Shown in pieces: positions 11,597-24,292 of a stretch of DNA of 64,000 nucleotides. The translations under genes and the position numbers were made by a program. Every line of letters starts with the position of its first letter. Position 1 is the stretch's first letter. The notes below the pieces were generated by a model, which saw nothing but the letters and a program-made list of their open reading frames with translations, did not search any database and was not told where the DNA came from. The DNA comes from Acorus gramineus (lineage: Eukaryota; Streptophyta; Magnoliopsida; Acorales; Acoraceae), in the NCBI GenBank assembly GCA_030737835.1, contig JAUJYN010000039.1, forward strand, positions 1,086,782 to 1,150,781, in the 5' to 3' direction.

Positions 11597-12012
11597 CAAA
11601 GCCGGCCCTGGATAGAAGCCACAACGACAATTGCCTAGGGCCCCCACCTGGGGGGGGGGGGGGGGCCCAATGTGATCAATGGAATTTAAAAAAAAATGGA
11701 TAGTGAGATGTGTTATTTTTTTTTAATTGAAGGGTGAATTAGTTTATCTCATTTATCAAATCAAGCCTAAAATTTCTCTTCTCCTTAAATCTCCAACCAT
11801 AATAGTAATGTATCCCTCTCTAGCCATTTCAATTTCAATCCAATAATTTAAAATGTTATGATTTTGATGATTGTAAAATATTATTTATATTTTATAAGTG
11901 TAAAATTCAAGCAAACTATTTTTTTTTTTTTGTTAAATATGTATATAGAGGCCCCTCTTTAAAAGATTGCCTAGGGTCCAACTAAATAAATCAATTTTCA
12001 GGGCTAGCCCTG
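11597..12012. mobile_element. hAT-type non-autonomous element with 8-bp TSD
   Basis: The ends are CAAAGCCGGCCCTG on the left and, read inward from the right, CAGGGCTAGCCCTG, matching at 11 of 14 positions. The flanks are GAAGATGG (11589-11596) and GATGATGG (12013-12020), an 8-base TSD with one difference, the length typical of hAT insertions. A GCCTAGGG motif recurs near both ends (about 11633 and 11970). A G homopolymer lies near 11650. At 416 bp it is far too small to encode a transposase. Confidence 0.72.
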
Positions 12013-12248
12013 GATGATGGTTGCTACATGTTCTTCTTTATAGGCCTCACAATGCTCAAATATAGCATTCATGTCTTTCGCTATTTTAGGCACAAAAATT
12101 TCAAATGGACCTACAATGACAGGCATTCTGAAACCCCTTCCGCGCTTCCAAAGATTGCATGTTTTTTGCTCTCCTGCATCATAGAACAAATTCATGCCAT
12201 GAATGTGTAATCCACAAAAATGAATTGACATTGCTTAAATTGGAATGT

Positions 12249-12760
12249 TCACCATGCTAAAATGTCTTCAGCCTCTGGTATTTTTGGGTTGACAAGCACT
12301 TTTGAAATAATCGTCGTTGATAAAGAATCAACACCTGCAAACTAATTGACATATAACATTATTCAAAAAATTATCCAAGGACAATGACAATAACACAATA
12401 AAGGTACCTATAAGAAATGATGTGCAATGAAATATAATATTTATATTTGTTGATCTTCATTTTTGTCACTGAAATCAACGGAAAACTGTCAGCACACTCA
12501 AATAAAAATGATCCGTATTTAGTCCCACAATTTTTCCATGGTGTCAATTTTATCGGTTCCAACCTGTCGCATTAGAACAATATACGTAAACATGAAAATA
12601 TTTTATTATACTTATGATATAATAAGGAGAAAAAGAGCAAAATCATACTCTTTATCAACACCATCAGATCTTGTAACAATTTCGTTCCCCGTTTCACATA
12701 TCTTTCGCTCATGATAATCACTAAAAAATCAAGTATATCTTTGAAATTTTTCATTGCACA
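12249..12760 (-). pseudogene. RPA1-like (replication protein A 70 kDa-type) gene relic
   Basis: On the minus strand, in order, are three peptide blocks in separate exon-like pieces: NFKDILDFLVIIMSERYVKR (about 12750-12655), KLTPWKNCGTKYGSF continuing to VTKMKI (12562-12452), and, after an acceptor-like tttgcag, VDSLSTTIISKVLVNPKIPE (about 12335-12250). The order and phrases (a D-I-hydrophobic strand, an LT-W strand, V-T-K-M-K followed by S-L-S-T-T and N-P-x-I-P-E) fit plant RPA1-like OB-fold proteins, many of which are dispersed by Helitrons (family knowledge). The last block hits a stop after AEDILAW and no complete OB-fold frame remains. No Helitron ends were located. It could instead be a decayed host RPA1-like paralogue. 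Confidence 0.5.
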
Positions 12761-13426
12761 AATCGTTTAGAGATTTGAACATGTTTAATAAAACAAGTAA
12801 GCATTTTTCTTGTTTAAGAAGAGAAGTGAAAGGAAAATAAATGAAATTCTAAACATAATAATTAAGTATGATAAAATAGACAAGCATAACTTAATGTATT
12901 GTCCAATGACATTTCTAATACTATCATCTGTAAAGTTCATTTGTATTTTGATTCATCACAAAAACTAATTTAACAATAGAATAATAAATTTTCAAATAAG
13001 TGATGACAATTATAGTTATAATACAAAATATAAAACTATATAAAAGTGTTGTACGTTGCCAAAAATGCATGTATCCAACATATGTGAGTAAAAGAATTAG
13101 TGTATATCACATATATGTGAATACACTAAGTTTGATATCACATATCCTTTTGATATTTATGTAAAGTTGTAACCTACCATAAAAAAATCTCTAACTAACC
13201 CAAATTGGTAGGAAGAAAACAAATAATTGGGTATATATATGTTTATCTTTAATAATTCGGTTTGGTTTAGGTCCGGTTAACCAAACAATGTTCGATTCAG
13301 TTTTAAGTTTGTAGTTCAATTTAGTTTTTGAGTTACACGTGACTACAATTTGATTCAATATGGATTTACAAAAAAATAATCAAATTAACCGAATTGCACA
13401 CCTAATATCTACTACTATTCTTAAAA
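12761..13426. other. No gene recognised
   Basis: Very AT-rich sequence with no domain-bearing frame and no boundary-defined repeat. Confidence 0.5.
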
Positions 13427-13830
13427 GTAAGGGTTCACGAGAGGGCAAAATAGGAGACCGAACAAATTGTTTCCATGTTTGCCATTCTGTAATTCTGAAA
13501 GACTTTATCGTTTTGTTTATTTGATTGGGGGTACGTATGAAAAAAAGCAAGGGTTTCACATAAGACAAAATTCTTTAAAAGCAAGGGTTTACAAGAAGAC
13601 AAAATAGACGACCAAACAAATTATTTCCATGTTCGTCCTTCGAAAATGCTTAAAAAGACTTTCACTCTGCACATGTTTTGTTTCTTTGGTTAGGGATACA
13701 AATGAAAAAGGCAAGGGTTTCACATAAGACAAAATAGGCAACCAAACAAATTGTTTTCATTTTACCCGTCTAAAATACTTCAAAGGCATTCACTCTTCGT
13801 GTGTTTAGTTTCTTTGGCTGGGTATGTACA
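13427..13830 (+). repeat. Tandem repeat, three diverged units of about 130-155 bp
   Basis: Units begin near 13428, 13583 and 13711 with the phrase gcaagggtttcacataagac or a variant. Each continues through a 'gaccaaacaaattgtttccat' type segment and a 'tttgtttctttggttgggta' type segment. Confidence 0.8.
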
Positions 13831-13935
13831 AAAATTGGGTGCCAATGCAAATTCTAGCAGATCATCCCCTCTAAAGAAAAATGAAAACCTTCACTATCTT
13901 TGGCTTATTAAAAAAGGGATGAATCTCTCTAAACC

Positions 13936-13967
<32 letters not shown>

Positions 13968-14708
13968 AAAAGCGACCTTCTCCTCTCTCTCTGAAAGGTG
14001 GAAAAAAGGACAGACATCATTCCCTCACAGTATCTCTGGCCTCCCTAGAAAGAACAAAAGGCATGGGCACCCAAAAATCTTTCATACGCAGGTGTGAACG
14101 GTAAGCAAAAATTACAAAAAAAGGGTAAGATTTGGGTTTGTATATCAAATTTTGATAGGGTTTCTGTGTTCAATCACAAAAAGGGTCATATGATTGGTAA
14201 AATTTAAGTTTAATATGTGTGTTCTTGTATTTTGATATTTGGACATTTTTGAATTTTTTTGGGTTCTTATGTTCACCTTTTACCTTTTCTACAATTTTTT
14301 CTGTTTATTCTGGGTTCTTCTGTTTTTTTTGTTTATCTCTAATATTAATTTAATTAGCAAAAATCTCAAGCTGAAACTTGAAGTTATTAGAAAAACACAA
14401 ACAAAAATAACACACCAGAAAAAGAATAATTGAATCTCATATTTGCCGATGCATAAGTAAGTCTTTTTACAGTTTCATTTTATGTCCAATTTTGTGTATT
14501 TGTTTCAAATCATAAATAATGCTAAACAAATTTTGTTACCAGAGAAAAATGATCCAAGGTACACTTTTTCGACGATGATATTCAAGAGCTATCTGGGGGA
14601 TATTTCACATTGCCAGAAGAACATTTAAACTTTGCCTCTCTTCAGGATGTTCAAGACATTTCAACGTTGAAAATTTTTGAATAAAAGCTAAACAATACAT
14701 TTTTTTTG
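13831..14708. other. No gene recognised; CT microsatellite
   Basis: A CT dinucleotide run lies at about 13941-13968, followed by pyrimidine-rich and then AT-rich sequence. Short frames in it are homopolymer-driven. Confidence 0.5.
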
Positions 14709-15432
14709 GTTTTTTGCATATATCCCCCTCTTAACTTTCATTATTGCATAAATACCCCTCTTGTATCTACCCCTCTTACATTTGGAAGTTGTGCAACGGT
14801 GCCCCTATGGTTAGATGTCGTGAGATCTGGTTAGAAAAGTTTTCTTAGTCATCGTTAAGTCCCCATAAATTGTCTAAAATGCCCTTTCAAAGGCCACCTA
14901 ACCTCCATGTCCTCCTTCCTATACTCTCCTCTCCCTTTCTTCTTCATCCAAATCCTCTCTCTCTTCCTCACAACACATATTCTTAGTTTCTTTATTTTCA
15001 TTTTTGATGATCGGTGAACCCAAACCAATCCTCATGGAAATGAGATTCCAACCCACACCCCAAGTGATATTGTCAGTTTTCATATAAAATGTGGACATCA
15101 ATAAAAGAAAAAAACAAAGAAAAGAAATTTTACAAATATCAATAATGAGGGATAAATTTTTCTTTATCTTCCCCAAATTTGAATTTTGGATGTTTGAAAA
15201 AGATGAAATTTTTAAATGTTTTAAGGACTGAGATTTAAGTGGGAGTAATCTAGTAATTTGGCTAGGGTGGGTTAGAAAACTAACCATGGTTCAATCTGGG
15301 TTCTGAATGGTTACTAACAAAAAGGTACGGTTGCATGCCTTTCAAATATAAGAGGGGTATTTTTGCAATTGAGGACACAAGAGGGGTATTTCAGTAATAA
15401 TGGAATTTGAGAGGGGTATATATGCAAAAAAC
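14709..15432. mobile_element. Foldback/MITE-like element with ~110-bp terminal inverted repeats
   Basis: The left arm (about 14709-14815) runs ggttttttgcatatatcccc, then 'aatacccctcttgt', then a GTTGTGCAAC-like end. The right arm (about 15325-15432) is its reverse complement with scattered differences. The repeated 'cccctctt' phrase spaces both arms. No TSD was convincing. The interior has no recognised protein. The related phrase 'ttttttgcatatatacc' also begins the element at 61518. Confidence 0.7.
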
Positions 15433-16530
15433 CCTTTGTTTCCGTGGATCTTTTGATACCAATCAACATGTTCAAGATCATTAGATAAATATACAAATAA
15501 AGAGGTATAAATTGACATTTACATACTTTATTAATCAATTGCCACAATTTAATAATGTTAAGGCCCTAACATATACATGCAATGGTTGTGTTGCAAGTTA
15601 TATATTTTAAAGATACTGTATTGTATTTTAAACTTTTTCAAATTTTACTTTGTTTGTTGTATATAGCGCTTCAAAGGTATAATAATGAAAACAATAAATG
15701 TTCTACATAGAAGTTATATATCTTTTTTTATCCATGTAATACTATGTCCATAAAACACAAGGATTGATTGACAATGAATATTAATGCTTCCAAGCAAAGG
15801 AAGGATACATTAGAAAATGTTTTCTCCATTCATGGGAGTTGTATAGCTGCACAAGATATATGAAACACAAAAATAGTAGATAAGTGATTCATGTATCATT
15901 GTCTATACATAATAACTCTTTTATAATATTGCATTTATTGCTCATAACATTTTACCATTTGCTTCAAACCTAGAATTGATCAAATAATGTATCAACAACG
16001 GTATTTATTTTTTTTACATGGTACAATTATAAAAATAATATTTATTTGATTTCTATTGGTGTTAGGTGTGTGGATAATGAAATACTATTTTAGTCATGTT
16101 GATCATAGTAACATGTTTTCGGAAGGATACTTCATCTCCTGTTCTCAAGTTTATATTTTTTGTTACATTTTGAGGCTGCTACAAATTCCCTTCAATGAAA
16201 TTATTGTTTCTTCAATTCATGTGTTGTAAGGGAAACTATGGATGCTCGTGTTTTTAAATATAGGAAAGTAGGGATGCTTATACTGTATGGATGTTTATGT
16301 TTTGTATTAGAAATAAGTCCAATCTTATGGAATCCACAATATTACATCATCGTTCTTCTGCTTGTGTATTTCATACACAAACACTTTGCTCAATGTAGGG
16401 AACAAAGAATATTTCGTAATCTGGTTTGGGTGGAGCTCAATATTTATTTGAAAAACTCAATGGACAACTACGCCTATGTCTCGAATTATTTCGCATGAAC
16501 AACATGTGTTCAAGAGATTAGTATTACTAT
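15433..16530. other. No gene recognised upstream of the Harbinger relic
   Basis: AT-rich. An open frame at 16238-16498 lies just upstream of the Harbinger relic and could be a decayed N-terminal part of it, but no conserved motif supports that. Confidence 0.4.
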
Positions 16531-16539
16531 TATGAAATG

Positions 16540-17560
16540 AAGATTGGTTGAAAGACACGAGGCACATATTGATTGAACAACAATTAGGCATAATGCTAGG
16601 AACAGATATTGTCATGACCGATTCTAACACTCTGGGGAGACCATATCCTGTCACTTTAGAAAGGTCCTAAAGGCATGCTTGAAACTAGATCAATTGATCA
16701 TCCAACTACCCGATTTTGTCCGAACACCCAACCAAATTTTAACGAGCTAATTCTCGATTTTACTTGGCATTCAAGATATGATTTATGCATTTAAAAGTTT
16801 ATATCCCATCAAATATAAGTTATGCCCCCTCATCATCACTGAAAGTAAACCCATCAAGGTTAGTAATATTGATTTCTAGGATTGTATAGGGGTTCTAGAT
16901 GGAACACTTGTGAATATACTCATAGACAAGGACAACCATGTACCATACCGAGGCTAACAGAGTGATTGCATGCAAAATATGCTTGACATTTGCTCATTCG
17001 ATGTGCTATTCACCTATGTCATAGCCGGGTGAGAAGAAACCACACATGACTCGCACATCCTCTCCGAAACTATCTGAGACCCTTCCAAATTGTTTCCATT
17101 GCCTCCTCTTAGAAAATATTATCCTTCAAACACTGGATATACCAACAAAAGGGAATTCTGCGCACCTTATTGTACTGTAAGGTATTGGTTAGGAGATTAT
17201 AGGGGGGAGGGGGGTTCAACACTCCAAAACAAGGAGGTCTTCAATTATTTCCACCTATCATTGCGGAATTTAATAAAACACAAATTTGGTGTGTGAAAAG
17301 TGCTCTTCCCTATCTTGAAGAAGATGGCCCCCTATCAATACAAGATCCAAATCCGGATTATTGTTGCAACAATGGTCATCCACCATTACATTAGAAGGGA
17401 AACTCGAGTTGATACCTACCCTGTTTGAGAGGTTTGAAAACACAACCACTAATGAAAACTATGCCACCGAGCAACTATATGACAGTGTCTAGCCCGAGAA
17501 TGTTCAACTAGAGATGAATAGAACACGAGAGGAGATTGCCAATCTCCTAATGTCTAAACG
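16540..17560 (+). pseudogene. PIF/Harbinger-type (DDE_4 superfamily) transposase relic
   Basis: One reading frame carries, in order: TRHILIEQQLGIML (about 16557, a typical N-terminal helix motif), DCIGVLDGT (16880-16906, first catalytic Asp at 16898), a HDSHIL motif (17045), the SNTGYTNKREFCAPY block (17126-17170), FNYFHLSLRNLIKHKFGV, then ILKKMAPYQ and VIHHYIRRE, with a final NRTREEIANLLM near 17520. From the first Asp to FGV the frame is unbroken except for in-frame stops, two of which replace residues expected to be charged or Trp. The usual D-x-G-Y-P Asp reads Asn and the I-E near the end reads I-K, so two catalytic positions appear lost. The protein would cut and paste Harbinger DNA; this copy cannot. 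Terminal repeats were not located. Confidence 0.85.
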
Positions 17561-18119
17561 ATGACATCTTTTTTTTCTATGACTGTATGTACATTAAAAT
17601 ACCATATGTACAACATTGTACTATTTTTTATAGCATTAAGAGCACCGATTTTGAGATTTTTGTGCTTGTGGATGATGATTGATGACCTTCCACGTGGCCC
17701 AGACACAACAAAACTATGGCCGGTGGTTTTTGAGTTGCCCTGTGAGATTGATGAGTGATAGATCTATGTATGAAATACATCGACTCTTCCAATTCTGTCC
17801 ATGTGTTTGTATTCAATAGCTATATTTTGTGGTCTTACATGTTCGTGGGATCATCAACATTCTTTCATGTGGGTTGACTCAATGCGTAGGACGCACTAAC
17901 TCGAGGATAACCAATTTCCAATCTGAAACAGGATGGAGAGGGCCAACGCAGGTCCACGGCCAATGGGAATAATGATCTTTGGATGTTGTGCGTGCTTGTG
18001 TTGTATGTTGATGGTGTTTGTCATCTTTTTTCCTTGTAATCCTAGCTATCAAGTGATTATAGAAGTTACATCACACCATGCTTGTCTATACATATTCAGT
18101 GCCACTTGGGATTTTTTTT
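17561..18119. other. No gene recognised
   Basis: Better-composed sequence than its surroundings, including a short hydrophobic frame starting near 17933, but no domain is recognisable. The stretch ends at the left MULE terminus. Confidence 0.4.
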
Positions 18120-19029
18120 GGGTAAATTGCCCAACACCCATGGACCGATCCCCTTATTTTTTTCTATGCCCATTGACTTTTTTTTATATTTACCCTTGCA
18201 GCTTTGTCCCCTTATTTTTTTTATCCCTGTTTTTCTTAATACTAGTATTACCCCCTCATATAAGACAAACGAAAATCACTTTCCCTTTATTTTTCTTCTT
18301 CATCTTCCCCAAACTAAGTGTTTTTTCTTTCTTCCCCAAACGAGCACTACTCATCGATCACCTTCTCCGAGGCTGAAGTCCGGTCATGGAGAGGCTGAGA
18401 ACTCCGTGAGCGGCGGCGATGGAGGTAGCAATGGAGGTAACGGTGATAGTGGAGAAGAGAAGAAGAGCTAAAGAGGTGATACCACAAAGGTCATGCATTT
18501 TCTATGTGGGTTGTTTTAATTTCATTTTCTTTTGGGTTCTTCTAATCTTAGTTTTAGAAAGAATGTTTTTAATGTGTGTTGACTGATTTGGGGTCTCTTT
18601 GTTTTTTTGAATAAGTAGAGGACATGTGGTAGTAGTTATTGAGTTTAGACCAATCATTCAATAGAATCGACTTGAATGAGAGCTGAAAATAGAAATAAAG
18701 TTCGCATTTAAGGATGGATTAGAAAAACCTATGAGAGAGGGCAACTAATATATTTTCTTGTTCAGAGTTTATGCTCCTTAGTTTGCTTTACATAAAATGC
18801 CAATGCAACTTGAATAAGTTTATGTTGATGTTGTTCCTTTTTTGAGTGTATAAGGGTTTATACTCTTTGGTTTGCTTTATATTCCATTATGTTAAGTGTT
18901 GTTATGTGAATGATTTTTGTATATCAACTATTATATTCTGTAATTTTTTATCAAGTTTTTATACTTTTGCATTTTATATATGTACATGATTACTATATTT
19001 CTGTATATTTGTGTAAATCTCTATCATTT

Positions 19030-19560
19030 ACATATTTGTAAATGGTTAATTTAACAATATAATGGTGCATTGATTATAGTTGTCACATTGGGCATTACAT
19101 TATGTAATTGTGTTGTAGTTATGCAAATGATATATGGTATTACATTAGTAGTTGTTATGTTATAGTTCTTACATTGCGCATTACATTCTGTAATTTTGTT
19201 GTAGTTTGGACATTAGTTTAATTCCATAAACTGGTATATCTATATTTTTTTAGTTTGGACATTATATAATATCCTTAGTGTAATTGTGTTGTAGTTGCGG
19301 TATTACACTATGTGAATGACAGTTTCTGTTGTGATTGGGTATTACATTGATAGTTGTTATATTGTAAATATTACATTGATATGTAATGTTGGTAGTTTTT
19401 GTAATTGATAATTTATGTTTTTGGTAGTCTTTGTAATTGAATTTTTCATTTTTGTAAATGGTAGTTTCTGTTCTGTAAATGATTATTTATATTATGCAAA
19501 TGATAGTTTCTGTAATTTATTAGTATAGTTCTGTAAATTGTAATTATATTTATGTGAATC
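19030..19560 (+). repeat. Degenerate AT-rich tandem repeat
   Basis: Phrases 'cattacat.atgtaattgtgttgtagtt' and 'gtaaatgatagtttctgt' recur with variable spacing. Inverted relatives occur at 20510-20640 and 24920-25110, so this is probably subterminal sequence of the MULE. Confidence 0.6.
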
Positions 19561-19600
19561 GACATTACAATTTTGTACTAATATGATGTGCATATATCTT

Positions 19601-19905
19601 ATCCAGAGGATGTTGATCACATGTGTTACATAAAATACGGATGGAGGGGGAGATCGTTTAAAATCAAGACATATGTTCAAGGACAAACATGTGGGGGTGG
19701 TTTATGAAGAGTAGGGCATTCCAAGGCCGGCAGGAAATGAGTTATTAAACTTGTTAGAGACGATCTTCAAGTTAATCCCCTATTCGCCACAAATGACATG
19801 AAGATATAACTTAATAAACAATTTGAGATGAATATCTCATATGACGCATGGAAAGGAAATTGCAAATAAAGATTTACATGGCAATGAGTCTGTTATTTAG
19901 ATCAA
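19601..19905 (+). pseudogene. MuDR-type transposase N-terminal domain relic
   Basis: One plus-strand frame reads HMCYIKYGWRGRSFKIKTYV, then QGQTCGGG, SKAGRK, VIKLVRDDLQVNPLFATNDM, then LNKQFEMNISYDAWKGNCK, with stops between blocks. This order matches the conserved plant MuDR N-terminal region: a Cys-containing WR-x-F-x-I-K strand, H/Q-T-C-G, S-K-W-I-type helix, a D-linker-Y-G-I-x-(I/V)-S-Y block and x-A-W-(K/R) (family knowledge). At least four in-frame stops make it non-functional. It supports calling the surrounding 7.5 kb a MULE. The catalytic DDE part was not recovered. Confidence 0.65.
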
Positions 19906-21025
19906 TTAAGATGGCATGCAAAGGTGGTTGAAGCCGCTTCGGAGTTCTAACTTTTTCTTAACAATTTACAGAACGTTATATGTTAGTTACATAAATACAT
20001 GTACAAGTTGCAATAACTAACATAGGTACTTATAGAAATAGTTACATAAATACAAAAATATAATTGATGCATACACATATTGTACACATGGTTATGAATA
20101 TTTAATACTTACCTCCAGAGAGTATTCAATGTACACAAAGATGCTTAAATGTAGAATGATTATACATACATTTCTATAGCGTCTTTACAATATATTCAAG
20201 AACTGAAAGTCATGTACACAAAAATAGACATATCAAGAGTTTGAATTACAACGTTGGACGTCAATCCTAATAAATGTATGATATGCTAGACATTCACACC
20301 AAAAAAATTTTGAAACTTTTTCATAGGCTGATGGCTTTTTTAGTCTAATGTGCTCATACAACCACACCTGCATTATGTTCTTTGTATTAAATGCATGACA
20401 TGTATAAATTAATAAAGAAAAGAAAAACAAATGGCAACCATTAAGATAGCCATGCATACACCAACGTATCCTCGGGGAACACCTTCTTCTTCAACAACTT
20501 TTTGTCGGATCATTTGTGCAAGATATATGCAAATTACATTAGTACAAATATGTAATGCCCAATCACATAAATGTAACAATTTACAAAAATTTATTATGAA
20601 GTTATAAAAAGTATCATTTACAAAACATAAGGCAACATAATTAACTAAGACTATTTAATGGTGATTAATTTGATCTCCAACAATACTACAATAATCATGT
20701 ATCAAAGTTCTAATTAATTGATAGAAGCTAATTAATTCAAGAGTGATAATGACAAGTTATGTAAAGCAAACCAAAGAATATAAACCCTGAATAGGAAAGT
20801 ATATTAGTTTTCATCTCTCATAGATTTTCCCCTCAAGTGACAATGTTATATACACAACTTAGCCTATAACGCAAGAAAATGAGTAGTCATGTAGCATCCA
20901 TATATACCTAGAGTGTGTATTACCATAATGACTAATTCACAGATATTAAAATTTAAGAGTGATATCATAAACATGTAATGACTAATTATAGAAATGTAAT
21001 ACCAATTCACGAATATTAAAATTTA

Positions 21026-22007
21026 GGGTTAAAGACATCTAAGTCCCTACAAACATGGGAAAACCCATATAAGTCCCTACTAAAATTAGGACAGACGTAC
21101 GAGTCCCTGAAAACTCAGAAAAACCCAATTATCATCCCTGAGTTAAATTTCCATCCAAACTTAACGGAATATTCCCAGAATATTATGTCACATATAATTG
21201 TGTTGACATTGAAGTCCTTATAAACAGTCATAAAGACAAATTAGTCCTTGTAAAAGACAAAATTACCCCTGAAAGACTTTTACATTAAATTGTGTACACA
21301 TTGCAATCCCTGTAACAATCATAAAGACAAATTAGTCCTTGCAAAAGAAAAAATTGCCCCTGAAAGATTTTTATATTTATTTGGATAGATATTACAGTCC
21401 TTATAAATAATCGTAAAGACAAATTGGTACATGTAAAATACAAAAATGCCCCTAAAGACAAATCGTAAAGACAAATCGTAAAGAATTTTTATATTTAATT
21501 GTGTAAAAATTACAGTATTTTAGAGGGTATTTAATTTTTAAATTGCAATGTCTACACAATTAAATGTAAAAATCCTTCAAGGGTATTTTTGTCTTTTAGA
21601 GGGACCAATTTGTCTTTACGATTGTTTATAAGGACTGTAATGTCTATTCAATTATATGTAAAAGTCTTTCAAGGGCAATTTTATCTTTTGCGGGGACTAA
21701 TTTGTCTTTATGATTATTTATAAGGACTACAATATATACACAATTTAATGTAAAAGTCTTTTAGGGGCAATTTTATCTTTTGCAGGGACTAATTTGTCTT
21801 TATGACTGTTTATAAGGACTTCAATGTCTATACAATTATATGTGATGGAATATTTTAGGAATATTCCGTTATATTTGGATGGAAATTTAACTCAGGGATG
21901 ATAATTGGGTTTTTTTTAGTTTTCAGGGACTCGTACGTCTGTCCTAATTTTAGTAGGGACTTATATGGGTTTTTCCATGTTTGTAGGGACTTAGATGTCT
22001 TTAACCC
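21026..22007. mobile_element. Foldback element with long inverted arms (GGGTTAAAGAC ends)
   Basis: The left arm starts GGGTTAAAGACATCTAAG and the right end reads inward GGGTTAAAGACATCTAAG exactly. Complementarity continues for several hundred bases on each side through 'aagtccctac', 'cagacgtacgagtccctg' and repeated 'aaagacaaattagtcctt' units, so most of the 982 bases fold into one hairpin. The repeated 'gacaaattagtccttgtaaaa' segments are internal tandem units. The flanks give only a weak TSD. The element at 35880-36352 has the same ends. Confidence 0.82.
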
Positions 22008-22547
22008 TTAAATAAAAGCCAATACCCATGTCACGCCCCAGGGCGGCCGTCCCCGGGACGCGGCAAGTGTATATATGATATCAGTAAACAGGAATCAATA
22101 ACATACTCACACAACAACTAAAATGACAACACAGATAAAAGCAGGGCTGACATGATATATACACCAAATGCGGAAGCTAAAAGACTGAATCTGTAATCAA
22201 AACATACTACAGACTCGATACATAATCATACGTCCTGTGAGAGCCAACATGTCCATATACACACAAATATAATCCATACATAATCCAAACTAGGTGCCCA
22301 AGCACAGAAGTATATACATACAACAAAGAGAAGGGTGCTGATGGCCTCAAAACTCGAGGGACGTGGCGCTACTCCGCTACTGGTGTAGTTGCTCGGGAAG
22401 CTCCTCCTTCAAGTCCTCCTCAGTGATCACTGAAAAAGATTTGATGCGAGGGGTGAGCCACACGCTCAGTGAATAGCACAACCCATGCATACAGTTCATA
22501 TTAACCACATTTAAATCAAGTCAATAGCCCCAAAGCGGGATAAACAA

Positions 22548-22750
22548 CACAATCCGGGGGTTCGTCACATCGCCGAACCGCCATACCCTCACCCTCACCC
22601 TCACCCTCAATAGGTGACCAAGGATGTTGGGACTTAATGGGCGGATAATCATCCATACACAATCCTGTGGGTCGTCGCATCGCTGGCCCACCATACCCTC
22701 ACCCTCACCTCTCAATAGGTGACCTAGGCTCTTGGGACTGACTAGGCTGT
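22548..22750. repeat. Tandem duplication of ~118 bp with (accctc)n minisatellite
   Basis: Two units each contain a 'gtcg.catcgc.g.ccgccatac' segment, runs of accctc, and 'aataggtgacc.agg' followed by 'ttgggact'. The accctc run has four units in the first copy and two to three in the second. Confidence 0.75.
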
Positions 22751-23639
22751 TGGTCACCCTTGGTCCACCGATAGTCTCTCCTCACTCCGTAGGTCGTTTG
22801 GCCACTCCCACGTTCGGCGCAGTCCTTCTACCAAATCAGGAGGCGCCTACTGGTGGGAGCCCCTGCACGGGACAACCTTTCCAACGCCGAGGTAGTCTCT
22901 ACACGGATCCAACGAAGGGAACAGAACAGCCTATCCATCGCATATGATCCACTCAGATCCGCTGACAGCACATCTCTACAACTCTAATGTCTTGAATTCC
23001 TCAGAATTCCACCAGCGCGCATAACCAGGATGCGGGGAAATAAATAAGACATAAATGGGGAAAAGAGACCTTGGGAGGGTAACCTGAGGTCCCGATGTAG
23101 GACATCCGACAACCAAACGAGGAACACGGAGTACCCTAACCCGGGTCTCAATGTTAACCTCGCAAGGCCCCCTTATATTCCCCAAGGCATGCTAACAATA
23201 TTAAAGCTTGCATTTAATTAAATAAATCAAACTAATAGGACACATGCTCAGGTCGGGCTTTCCTAGCATGATAGCGGGGTGACAGGATGCACGGCTCATG
23301 CACAAATCTTAAGGGTGCAAGTCCCTAACATACAAGTCTAGGGTGGCATGCATTCTACACACACATCATGCTTACATGGATTATAACAAAGCAGTTAATA
23401 CTAACTATGTGCCCCAGGGGAGGACGGTACACGCCCAAATGCATGTAGCGCCTCCCAAACTGGGTTGGGTTGTCCCACTCACCGGAAATCGGGTCGACGC
23501 GCGACCGTCCGTCGAGATCTGCAAGACAGGGTATTAATTGGTGAGTATAATCCGCAAACACTACCAAAAGACTCAAAAATACACAAAACCCACAACCAAA
23601 CACTCAACACTTGGGCAAACGTGCATACGACCCGCACGC

Positions 23640-24292
23640 ACGCTAGCCCGAGCACCCCGGCAACCACCCGCACCCCCGGCAGCCACCCGCACGGCCACCC
23701 GACCGCCCGGGTGCACCACCGCGCCTCAGCCCGCGCACCCAGCGCACCACCGGGCCCTTGCCCGCCGCCTGGACACGCCGCCGAGCCTCCCGGGTGCACC
23801 GCGCGCCCCCTGCGCCCCAGCGCAGCCGCCCGCGCGCACCCCGCACGCCTTGCGCTGGCCCGTGAGCACCCCGCACGCCCCCGAGCGTAGCGCCTCGCCC
23901 CGCGCGCACCCTGCACGACGCCCCTGCACGCACTGCCCTCTCGGCCATCACCCCCAGCACCGCTCGCCCAGCACCTCGCGCACAGCTGCTCGACCAACAC
24001 CTCGCGCACAGCTCGCCCAGCGCCCGCACGCCCAGCGCACCCGCGCACAGCACGCCCAGCACACGCGCCTTGCTGGCCACCAGCTCCCCCCGCGCGCACG
24101 CCCACGCGCGCCCTGCCAGCGGGTGCGCCTGCGCTGCTGTGCTGCTGCCTGTGCTGCCTGCTGCCCGAGACCACCTTCCACCTTACCCGAGCACCTCTAC
24201 CACCACCCACCGACCTCCGACCACCACCCCAGCCCTCCGACGGCCACCCACAGCCGCCGACCACCACCCAACCCCAAACCCCCCCCCCCCTA
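23640..24292. repeat. C-rich, CpG-dense block inside LTR copy 3
   Basis: Plus-strand composition is dominated by C with frequent gcgcaccc and cgcccagc words, ending in a run of about 12 C at 24279-24291. Stops are rare in every frame because of the composition, giving spurious frames on both strands. The other LTR copies do not show this block. Confidence 0.75.

Noticed and set aside
17933..18376. Hydrophobic plus-strand frame of 147 codons
   Set aside because: It runs across the left MULE terminus into poly-T; the Phe/Leu content comes from T-rich sequence.
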